DNA of 14,963 bases from an uncultured Clostridia bacterium (GTDB lineage: Bacteria > Bacillota > Clostridia > Oscillospirales > Oscillospiraceae). The notes beneath the pieces were generated by a model that worked only from the letters and a program-made list of their open reading frames with translations, made no database searches and had not been told where the DNA came from. Each line of letters starts with the position of its first letter. Position 1 is the stretch's first letter. The translations under genes and the position numbers were made by a program. The stretch covers positions 1 through 14,963 of the forward strand of contig CALBJG010000173.1 in NCBI GenBank assembly GCA_937892865.1, read 5' to 3'. Shown piece by piece: positions 6,057-12,234 of the stretch.

Positions 6057-6647
6057 TTATATCTCCAGTTCGTAACGCTGCCAGGCGTTGATCACCTTTG
6101 TTTCTCCCAAATTCTTTTCCCGAACCACATTGTCGCCATAGTTCATATGGACATGTCCATGGAAAAGGTATTTGGGCTTATATTTTTCCACAAGTTCCAC
6201 CAGGGACGCAAAGCCTCGATGGGCATAGTCCTCCGTATCGCACACGCCCTGAGGTGGGGCATGGGTCACAACGATATCCACGCCTTTATGCAACCAAAGC
6301 TTAAATCGCAATTTCCGAATGCGCTTTCGCATTTGCTTTTCGGTGTACTGATGGTCACCGGGACGATACCAGGGGCAACCACCCAATCCCAAAATACGCA
6401 GACCGTTATAGACAGTGATCGTATCCTCAATGCAATCGCAGCCCTCCGGTGGTTTGCGTTTATAGTCCTCGTCGTGATTGCCGTGAACATATAAAAGCGG
6501 CGCGCGTCCCATCGTCACCAAAAATGAAAGATACTGGGCTTTCAGATCTCCGCAGGATATCATCAAATCATATTCTTTCAACCGACCGGGAACATAGTAA
6601 TCCCACAAAGCGGGACATTCTTCATCAGATAAGACGAGAATTTTCAC
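6057..6647 (-). CDS. Metallophosphoesterase with altered first motif
   Basis: The 196-residue protein has the calcineurin-like phosphoesterase motifs in order: ILVLSDEE (3-10), CGDLK (32-36), GNHDE (56-60), VVTHAPPQG (127-135) and FHGHVH (162-167). Asp8, Asp34, Asn57, His58, His129, His165 and His167 would bind two metals. In the first motif the usual D-x-H has Glu10 where His is expected, which I recall as shared by a clostridial subgroup, so it may be active with changed metal use. It starts with GTG after AAGGAGG, overlapping the upstream gene's TGA by four bases (GTGA), so it is translationally coupled to the ParB/BMP protein. The substrate is unknown; a cyclic nucleotide or phosphodiester is a family-based guess. 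The protein is cytoplasmic, with no signal peptide. Confidence 0.87.
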   Translation of the reverse strand: MKILVLSDEECPALWDYYVPGRLKEYDLMISCGDLKAQYLSFLVTMGRAPLLYVHGNHDEDYKRKPPEGCDCIEDTITVYNGLRILGLGGCPWYRPGDHQYTEKQMRKRIRKLRFKLWLHKGVDIVVTHAPPQGVCDTEDYAHRGFASLVELVEKYKPKYLFHGHVHMNYGDNVVREKNLGETKVINAWQRYELEI

Positions 6648-8605
6648 AGTGTTCCCTCCTTTTCCATAGGGATCTGATCCCGGAAAACACCCAGTTCTCT
6701 GACCATATCCCGGGCAAAACTTTGGATCTGCTCAAAGGGAGGCAACTGGCCCACCACATTTTCACAAAGCCAGTCCATATGGAGCAGTTCGGTGGGAGAA
6801 AGTGTGCGGTCACCGGCATTTTTCACAGAGCCGTCCTGGGCAACGATCCTTCTGCGGAAAGGATCGATCGTATGCTTTTGCAGGCCCTTCCGGAGCATGT
6901 CAGCCATCACACGCAAGCCCTCCGGCAATGCATCGGACAATTCCACATCGATCACGCCGCTGTCCATTCCCCACCAGTAGTTCACCGCCTGATGAGAATC
7001 CTTATTCCGATCCCAGGCGCCATTTAAAATGCCGCTGATCACGTGTTCGTAGAAATTACCCCACTTCCAGCAGGGAGACCCCATGGGGATCATCACACCG
7101 TTTTCATCAATGAAATAGGTACCGTAACTGCCAAATTCCCGGAATTTTCCCGCAGCCACCGGGATATCCCGGTTGGACACCACCTGAATTCCGCTTTTGG
7201 CAAAATCTTCGGTCGGTGTACCGGGCAGGCAGGACCAGCGCAGTTCGATCTTTGCTCTGGGGTTTGTCAGTTGCGCGCCCAATGCAAAGGCATTGATAGA
7301 GGCAGGCACGCCGAAGATAGGATAAGAACCGATATAGCCGATGCGGTCATTATCCGCCATTGCGCCGGCGATGGCGCCGGTGATAAACTTACCTTCGTAA
7401 ATACGACTGTAATATGTGCGGACGCTGGAATATGGCGCATCCACAGAGCAGTTGAGGAACTTGATCTTCGGATATTTGACCGCCATCTTCAAAGTCGCCC
7501 GGGATAACTTCGGCGTAGTGGTAAAGACCACCTGCGCCCCCTCTGCAACCGCCTGCTCAATTCGTTCTTCTGTCTGTTCCGGAGTGTCGGCGTGGTAGTA
7601 ACTGCGAACAGTAACCTTGTCTCCCAACACCTGCTGCAGATGTTGCGCGCCCTCCTCGTGGCCTCTTGACCAGGTACTGACCGTTGGATCCAACTGATGA
7701 ATAAACGCCACGCGCAGATGTTCCGGCAAGGTTGGCAGCAGCATACTGAGTATACCGCCTTTCGCCTCTGTATCCGGCTCTGTTTCCACCTGCACCGGCT
7801 GCTCCTGGGAAATGGATACCATATCCGGCCACAGAGCGACCATCGTTTTCTTGATCTCTGCCGCAGACAATTCTCCCAGATCCCGGAATGGATTCACACG
7901 AAGCCACAAAAGCAGTGCTTCCTCCGGAAGCAATTCCAGTTTCTTACCGCCCGCCTCAAAAAAGGCATCACGGAAATACTGATAATAGGCACGGAATGTT
8001 TTCTGTTCCCGCTCTGTCCAGGACTCTCCCGGATCTTTGCCTAAGAAAGACAAAAGTTTTGCATAATCACCCGGTTGCCGGAACTGGATCACATAAATAC
8101 CTGCGCTCTTGTAAAACTCCAGAAATTCATAGTATGCCACTATTTCCGGCGCATCGCTGGGTTTGGGTAAGATACGGGTAACCACCGCAGGGATCCGGGG
8201 CGCACCAAAATAGCGCAGAACGCTGACACGCTTATTTCCCTCCTGGACATAGAATTTGCCCAGATATTCAAAACAAGTGATCGGCTCACGGATGCCTTCA
8301 TCGGAAAGGTGAGCAGCGCACAAACTGATCCACTTATACGCAAACTCTGTATCCTCACCCAAAAGCGGCAGAAACTCAGCCGTAAACGCAGTGATACGGC
8401 CTGCGGATTTCGTGCCGACGATCTGCTCCGCCGGGATCTCGATCAAGCCAACTTCTACAGAGGTATCTGTATCGACCCCATATAAAATATCATCCAAAAC
8501 AGCGGGATAGGGATTTTCATTTTTTTGGGACTGTTCTTTAAAACGCTTCTGTCCCAGTTTTAAGGCGCGAGTGTATTCCTGCGCCGCTTCCATATGATCC
8601 ATCAT
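6644..8605 (-). CDS. Cytoplasmic fusion: ParB-like N-terminal region plus BMP/PnrA-type ligand-binding domain
   Basis: The 653-residue protein has two recognisable parts. Residues about 50-145 look ParB/sulfiredoxin-like: VGLIEIPAEQIVGT, then FYVQEGNKRVSVLRYFGAP (118-136), close to the ParB G-N-R-R box. A helical linker (155-260) and an acidic, low-complexity joint (265-285) follow. Residues about 296-580 match the BMP/PnrA nucleoside-binding lipoprotein fold: VAFIHQLDP, WSRGHEEGA (312-320), GKFITGAIAGAM (405-416), RIGYIGSYPI (421-430) and INAFALGAQLTNP (437-449). About 70 further helical residues end the protein. Normal BMP proteins are lipoproteins of about 350 residues; this one has no signal peptide or lipobox, and no ABC permease or ATPase gene is near. 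It is therefore probably a cytoplasmic sensor, not a transporter part. GGAG lies five to eight bases before ATG-ATG. It heads the unit with the phosphoesterase. Confidence 0.8.
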   Translation of the reverse strand: MMDHMEAAQEYTRALKLGQKRFKEQSQKNENPYPAVLDDILYGVDTDTSVEVGLIEIPAEQIVGTKSAGRITAFTAEFLPLLGEDTEFAYKWISLCAAHLSDEGIREPITCFEYLGKFYVQEGNKRVSVLRYFGAPRIPAVVTRILPKPSDAPEIVAYYEFLEFYKSAGIYVIQFRQPGDYAKLLSFLGKDPGESWTEREQKTFRAYYQYFRDAFFEAGGKKLELLPEEALLLWLRVNPFRDLGELSAAEIKKTMVALWPDMVSISQEQPVQVETEPDTEAKGGILSMLLPTLPEHLRVAFIHQLDPTVSTWSRGHEEGAQHLQQVLGDKVTVRSYYHADTPEQTEERIEQAVAEGAQVVFTTTPKLSRATLKMAVKYPKIKFLNCSVDAPYSSVRTYYSRIYEGKFITGAIAGAMADNDRIGYIGSYPIFGVPASINAFALGAQLTNPRAKIELRWSCLPGTPTEDFAKSGIQVVSNRDIPVAAGKFREFGSYGTYFIDENGVMIPMGSPCWKWGNFYEHVISGILNGAWDRNKDSHQAVNYWWGMDSGVIDVELSDALPEGLRVMADMLRKGLQKHTIDPFRRRIVAQDGSVKNAGDRTLSPTELLHMDWLCENVVGQLPPFEQIQSFARDMVRELGVFRDQIPMEKEGTL

Positions 8606-8634
8606 TCCTGCTCCTTTCCTCGCTATTTTCCTTT

Positions 8635-8663
8635 ATCATACCTTGTTTTCTGCATATTTGCAA
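8635..8663 (-). promoter_or_regulatory. Promoter of the ParB/BMP-phosphoesterase unit
   Basis: On the minus strand TTGCAA (8663-8658) and TATGAT (8640-8635) are spaced by 17 bp. The predicted start lies about 22 bases before the ATG at 8605. The -35 box directly follows the upstream terminator. Confidence 0.78.
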
Positions 8664-8698
8664 TAAAAAACTGCTGTGGATTTTCTTCCACAGCAGTT
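8664..8698 (-). terminator. Rho-independent terminator of the EF-P / acidic protein unit
   Basis: On the minus strand AACTGCTGTGGA (8698-8687) pairs with TCCACAGCAGTT (8680-8669) around a six-base loop, then a T run follows to about 8665. It lies 11 bases after the acidic protein's stop codon. Confidence 0.9.
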
Positions 8699-8709
8699 AT
8701 ATTCAGGAA

Positions 8710-9174
8710 TTATTCCTCTTCGTCGTCCTCGTCTTCCAGAGAGAACTCCAGCAGTTCGCCGCACTGATCGCAGGTGATGCTGCCTTCTTCCAGTGTTTCT
8801 TCGTCAAAGTTGATCACATTGCCGCAGGCACACTTAACTTCGTAGATAATGGAATCCTCGTCGCCGAAATCGAAGCCTTCTTCGTAGTCCTCATCGTCGA
8901 AATCGTCTTCGTAATCATCGTCGTCGAAATCGTCGAAGTCCTCGTCGTCCTCTTCATCCATGATGAAATCTTCGATTGCATCCAGATCTTCCTCGATCTC
9001 GTCCAGTTCGTCGGAGATGGCAATGGTGGTCTCTTCGATATCGGTCACCCGGCGGGTAACATCACCCAGCAGATCCACGATCGCAGCGATCATCTGGCCT
9101 TCGGGCTTCTCGGTATCCAGTTTCAGGCCATCCATCAGGCCCTTCAAGTATGCGGACTTTTCAGAAATAGTCAT
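8710..9174 (-). CDS. CD1247-type acidic protein with C-terminal zinc ribbon
   Basis: The 154-residue protein has three zones. Residues 1-70 are helical with the start SEKSAYLKGLMDGLKLD, typical of the CD1247 N-terminal domain of Clostridia, and end in a likely coiled coil (about 42-70). Residues 73-107 are almost all Asp and Glu with spaced aromatics; the matching DNA (about 8866-8961) is a simple GAC/GAA-type repeat. Residues 110-145 form a small zinc ribbon with Cys115, Cys117, Cys135 and Cys138, followed by an acidic tail. AAGGAG lies six bases before the ATG. It begins 13 bases after the EF-P stop and shares its transcript. The acidic DNA-mimic-like stretch suggests binding to a basic partner or metal, but no function is known. 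Confidence 0.85.
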   Translation of the reverse strand: MTISEKSAYLKGLMDGLKLDTEKPEGQMIAAIVDLLGDVTRRVTDIEETTIAISDELDEIEEDLDAIEDFIMDEEDDEDFDDFDDDDYEDDFDDEDYEEGFDFGDEDSIIYEVKCACGNVINFDEETLEEGSITCDQCGELLEFSLEDEDDEEE

Positions 9175-9187
9175 AATCTACTCCTTA

Positions 9188-9748
9188 TTATTTCGCGCGA
9201 CCCAGGTACTCACCGGTACGGGTGTCGATCTGAACCTTGTCGCCCTCGTTGATAAACAGAGGCACCTTCACTTCAGCGCCAGTCTCCAAAGTAGCGGGCT
9301 TCAGGGTGTTGGTAGCGGTGTTGCCGGCAAAACCGGGCTCGGTAGCGGTAACCACCAGATCAGCAAAGTTGGGAACTTCAACACCGAAAACTTTGCCCTT
9401 GTAGCTCATAATGGTGCAGACATCGTTTTCCTTAACGAAGCGGAAGCTGTCGTCCAGAGCGGAAGCATCGATGGGCTCCAGTTCGTAGGTCTCGTTGTCC
9501 ATGAAGTAGTACAGTTCGCCGTCGTTGTAAGAGTACTCCATCTTCTTACGCTCAACGTAAGCGGTGGGGAACTTTGCAGTGGGGTTGAAGCTGGTTTCGG
9601 TAACGCCGCCGGTGATGACATTCTTCATCTTCACGCGGACAAAAGCAGCGCCCTTACCGGGCTTGACGTGCTGGAACTCTACAACCTGCATAACCTTGCC
9701 TTCCAGGTCGAAGGTAATACCGTTTCTAAATTCACCTGCAGAAATCAT
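9188..9748 (-). CDS. efp: Translation elongation factor P
   Basis: The 186-residue protein is the full usual length with all three EF-P domains. Domain I (1-64) carries the conserved loop KPGKGAAFVRVK (29-40) with Lys32 at the tip, the position modified in bacterial EF-P. Domains II and III include YYFMDNETYE (80-89), VENDVC-like KENDVCTI, and the closing signature with GDKVQIDTRTGEYLGRAK at the C-terminus. It binds ribosomes stalled on proline runs and promotes peptide bond formation in the cytoplasm. GGAGG precedes the ATG by about nine bases. The nearest upstream gene is an M24 peptidase, a pairing also known in Bacillus (yqhT-efp). No gene for a known EF-P lysine-modifying enzyme lies in the window. 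Confidence 0.97.
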   Translation of the reverse strand: MISAGEFRNGITFDLEGKVMQVVEFQHVKPGKGAAFVRVKMKNVITGGVTETSFNPTAKFPTAYVERKKMEYSYNDGELYYFMDNETYELEPIDASALDDSFRFVKENDVCTIMSYKGKVFGVEVPNFADLVVTATEPGFAGNTATNTLKPATLETGAEVKVPLFINEGDKVQIDTRTGEYLGRAK

Positions 9749-9806
9749 TTCTTTATCCTCCTGTAATAGCCCATTTGGGCAAAATTTACATATTTTTGAC
9801 TGTTAT

Positions 9807-9835
9807 ATTCTACTCCAAATTCTTTATGAATGCAA
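9807..9835 (-). promoter_or_regulatory. Promoter of efp
   Basis: On the minus strand TTGCAT (9835-9830) and TAGAAT (9812-9807) are spaced by exactly 17 bp in the 105-bp gap before efp. The start would lie near 9800, about 50 bases ahead of the ATG. No terminator is seen after the M24 peptidase, so read-through probably adds to efp expression. Confidence 0.7.
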
Positions 9836-9853
9836 GAGGAAATATAGATATTT

Positions 9854-10918
9854 TCAAATAATTATCAAGTTTTTGGGGCTGTGGGTAATATTTTCGTATC
9901 CATCCTTGGTGAAAATCACCACATCTTCGATACGGACACCGAATTTCCCCGGCAAATAAATGCCCGGTTCCGCGGAAGAGATCATATTCTCCTGCATAAT
10001 GGTCTCGCCGGAGGGATTGCAGTTGGGCGCCTCGTGGACCTCCATACCCAGGCTGTGACCGTAGCCGTGGCCGAAATACTGACCGTACCCTGCCTCGGTA
10101 ATGACCCGACGGGCAACACCGTCGATCTCCTTGCCGGCAACACCTGCCTTGGTGGCGGCAATGCCTGCCTCCTGGGCTTTCAGAACAGTGTCATACACTT
10201 TCTTCATTTCTTCCGTTGCGTATCCTACAGCCACGGTACGGGTCATATCTGCGCAGTAGCCTTTGTACAACGCGCCAAAGTCCATTGTAATAAAGTCCCC
10301 TTCCCGGATCACACGGTCACCGGCCACGCCGTGGGGCAGGCTGGTGTTGGGGCCGGATACCACCACCGGGTCAAAGGAAAGACCGTCAGCGCCGTTTTTC
10401 AGCAGGCAGTAGATCAGTTCCGCCTGGAGTTCCTTTTCTGTCATACCTGCTTTGATGCGGGTAATTACTTCGGAAAACGCCTTGTCGGTAATATCCTGGG
10501 CCTTACGCATCAATGCCAGTTCCCAATCTTCCTTGATGGTCCGGAATCCGTTGATCTTTGCGCCCATAGGCACCAGTTTGGCATTCAGTTTCTTCTCAAA
10601 ATCCTGCAGTTCTGCCACGGTCAGATAGCCCTCTTCGTAGCCCAGAATATGCAGGTCGAAATCTGCAATGGCGCTGTTGATCAGTTGACCGTAGGGGGTC
10701 GCCCGGTTGGTCTCCAAAACTTCAAAACTGTGAATACCGTTCTGGGCTGCCTCAATATAGCGGCTGTCGGTAAAATAACGGCTGCCGTTTTTCGCGACCA
10801 CGGCAACACCCTCGGCAATATCATATTCTGCCGCATAGTAGCGGCTGTAACGGCTGGTCAAAAGCAGACCGTCTACCTCTTCGTTCAGCAAAGAGCGGTA
10901 TTTTTCCAGATTGTTCAT
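9854..10918 (-). CDS. M24 family Xaa-Pro aminopeptidase
   Basis: The 354-residue protein has the two-domain plan of Xaa-Pro peptidases: a creatinase-type N-terminal domain (1-125) and a pita-bread M24 catalytic domain (133-350). The five metal ligands are visible: Asp213 (MDFGA), Asp224 (CADMTR), His288 (GHGYGHSLG), Glu317 (SSAEPGIY) and Glu331 (VRIEDVV). His196 in LPHG is the conserved substrate-side histidine. It would remove N-terminal residues ahead of proline, or split Xaa-Pro dipeptides, in the cytoplasm with Mn or Co. Length fits the short pepP/papA/yqhT class rather than the 440-residue E. coli PepP. GGAGG precedes the ATG. Its ATG overlaps the TGA of the yqeG-like gene (ATGA), so translation is coupled. 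EF-P, also tied to proline, follows. Confidence 0.94.
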   Translation of the reverse strand: MNNLEKYRSLLNEEVDGLLLTSRYSRYYAAEYDIAEGVAVVAKNGSRYFTDSRYIEAAQNGIHSFEVLETNRATPYGQLINSAIADFDLHILGYEEGYLTVAELQDFEKKLNAKLVPMGAKINGFRTIKEDWELALMRKAQDITDKAFSEVITRIKAGMTEKELQAELIYCLLKNGADGLSFDPVVVSGPNTSLPHGVAGDRVIREGDFITMDFGALYKGYCADMTRTVAVGYATEEMKKVYDTVLKAQEAGIAATKAGVAGKEIDGVARRVITEAGYGQYFGHGYGHSLGMEVHEAPNCNPSGETIMQENMISSAEPGIYLPGKFGVRIEDVVIFTKDGYENITHSPKNLIII

Positions 10919-11418
10919 TTTGTGATCCTCCTGTTTTTTGCGGCTAAAATAAAGGGCTGTTCCGCCACATGGCGCAGTTTCAGCCAGATATTATGGTTAT
11001 TTATGGGCTTTACCAAAATTGCCCGGATGCCCGCGCAGTTTGCGCCCAATGTATCGGTGTAGATCTGATCGCCAACCAACGCGCATTTTTCCGCCGGTAT
11101 ATCAAAGCGTTGCAGGCATTGGCGGATGCCTTTGGAAAACGGTTTCCTCGCGTGGGTGATGCAGTTAAGACCGTAGGTTTGGCAGAATATCTTTACCCGG
11201 TCATTGTGGGAATTGGACACCACACAAAGAGTAATATCCGACGCGGTCATCTCTTCCAGCCATCGGGCAATTTCCGCTGTGGGAATGTCTGTGGTATAGG
11301 GCACGATGGTGTTGTCAAAATCCAGCATCAGAAGCCGGATATTCCGCGCCTTTAATATTTCCGGAGTCAGATCCGTCAAAGCATCGGTGACCATCGCCGG
11401 AAGAAAAGGAAATGGCAT
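10915..11418 (-). CDS. yqeG: YqeG-type HAD (IIIA) phosphatase
   Basis: The 167-residue protein carries the HAD motifs in order: LDFDNTIVPY (32-41) with nucleophile Asp33 and general acid Asp35, VVSNS (66-70), RKPFSKGI (91-98) with the motif III lysine, and VGDQIYTDTLGAN (115-127) with the acidic motif IV. The short length without a cap domain, and the N-terminal FPFLPAMVTDALTDLTPE lead, are typical of the YqeG family of Firmicutes. The family is called a phosphatase; its physiological substrate is not settled. It starts at ATG 11418 with GGGAT or AGGGA about ten bases upstream, a weak ribosome site. In Bacillus yqeG sits ahead of the ribosome-assembly GTPase yqeH; here an M24 peptidase follows instead. 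Confidence 0.92.
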   Translation of the reverse strand: MPFPFLPAMVTDALTDLTPEILKARNIRLLMLDFDNTIVPYTTDIPTAEIARWLEEMTASDITLCVVSNSHNDRVKIFCQTYGLNCITHARKPFSKGIRQCLQRFDIPAEKCALVGDQIYTDTLGANCAGIRAILVKPINNHNIWLKLRHVAEQPFILAAKNRRITK

Positions 11419-11462
11419 ATTTCTATCCCTGCTTTCATAGAGTGTATCAAAAGTATTGATTT

Positions 11463-11491
11463 ATTATAACACGGGAGCAGGATTTTGTCTA
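11463..11491 (-). promoter_or_regulatory. Promoter of the yqeG-peptidase unit
   Basis: On the minus strand TAGACA (11491-11486) and a perfect TATAAT (11468-11463) are spaced by 17 bp. The start near 11456 gives a leader of about 38 bases. The -35 box overlaps the start codon region of the divergent gene at 11491, so the two transcription units interfere physically. Confidence 0.75.
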
Positions 11492-12201
11492 TGACTTTCC
11501 CTTTGACACTGGCCTTGACCGGGGCAGAGTTTTCTGTCTGTTCTTCCTTGCCGAAACATTGCGCCTGGATGGCCTGCCACTACGGTTGTTATACCACCGG
11601 TCTTTCCAACTGTCCCACATCCCTGCCTGCCGGATCTATGCTCATCGTAAATGACCGGACGCCGCCCCGGGGACACGACCCGGAGCGCATTGCAAAGCAG
11701 TTATCCCATATGCAGGAACAACTGAAATTTGAATCCGTCCTGCTGGACTTTCAAAGGCCCGATCTTTCTGAAAACGATGCCGTTGCCAAGGCGGTTACGG
11801 AAACACTTTCCTGCCCGGTTGGAGTTTCCGCCCTTTATGCCAAAGAACTGAATTGCCCTGTATTTTTGCCGCCACCGCCGCTGCATCAGTCGCCGGAAGA
11901 CTATCTGCTGCCCTGGCAAGGGCGGGAGATCTGGCTGGAAGGGGCGCTGGATGCAGAGCAGATCACCGTTACGGAAACCGGCAGCCACTTTTCCCCACTT
12001 TTCCCCACACCGGAGATCCCGAATGGGTTCGACGAACCGGCATTGCACTGCCGTTACCGCATTGAAACCTCGCAGGATAGAGGCATTTTCACATTGGCTC
12101 GCACCCCGGAACACCTGCAAGCCCTTTGGGAAGAATCCCGCGCCCTGGGCGTATCAAAAATCGTAGGCTTATATCAGGAGTTGCAAACATTTTTTTCATA
12201 A
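11491..12201 (+). CDS. Conserved-looking protein of unknown function, possible barrel fold
   Basis: I do not recognise a named family. The product is 236 residues from the ATG at 11491; an in-frame TTG at 11485 would add two and has GGGAG seven bases upstream, so either start is possible. It has no signal peptide or membrane segment, and few basic residues. Features that look conserved are ALTGAEF near the start, MLIVNDRTPP (50-59), ESVLLDFQRPDL (82-93), CPVGVSALYAKELNCPVFLP (108-127), a run of prolines PPPPLHQSPEDYL, and GREIWLEGALDAEQITVTETG. The alternation of buried strands (LLDF, CPVGVS, EIWLEG) with helices suggests a TIM-barrel-like fold related to glycoside-hydrolase-like proteins, which is a guess. 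It stands alone, divergent from yqeG and convergent with the two-component genes. I see no good -35/-10 pair for it. Confidence 0.75.
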   Translation: MTFPLTLALTGAEFSVCSSLPKHCAWMACHYGCYTTGLSNCPTSLPAGSMLIVNDRTPPRGHDPERIAKQLSHMQEQLKFESVLLDFQRPDLSENDAVAKAVTETLSCPVGVSALYAKELNCPVFLPPPPLHQSPEDYLLPWQGREIWLEGALDAEQITVTETGSHFSPLFPTPEIPNGFDEPALHCRYRIETSQDRGIFTLARTPEHLQALWEESRALGVSKIVGLYQELQTFFS

Positions 12202-12234
12202 AAACCGGCAGGAAGGTATCTTCCTGCCGGTTTT
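12201..12234. terminator. Bidirectional terminator between the unknown gene and the histidine kinase
   Basis: AAAACCGGCAGGAAG (12201-12215) pairs perfectly with CTTCCTGCCGGTTTT (12220-12234) around GTAT, a 15-bp stem with A and T runs at both ends. The left arm overlaps the final base of the plus-strand stop codon, and the right arm abuts the kinase stop codon (12235), so it serves both units. Confidence 0.93.

Noticed and set aside
8866..8961. Simple GAC/GAA-type DNA repeat that could be taken for a tandem repeat array
   Set aside because: It follows from the Asp/Glu-rich run in the acidic protein and has no exact unit length.
9769..9780. GCCCATTTGGGC palindrome just ahead of the efp ribosome site
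   Set aside because: At most a four-base-pair stem with a four-base loop; too weak to call a regulatory hairpin and not a terminator.
9881..11062. A 393-codon plus-strand open frame across the M24 peptidase and yqeG genes
   Set aside because: It spans two genes with clear catalytic motifs on the other strand and has no ribosome site or recognisable domain.
11442..11470. Possible plus-strand promoter for the unknown gene using TATAAC at 11465-11470
   Set aside because: No acceptable -35 box lies 16-18 bp upstream (GTGTAT at best), and the same bases form the -10 of the minus-strand promoter.
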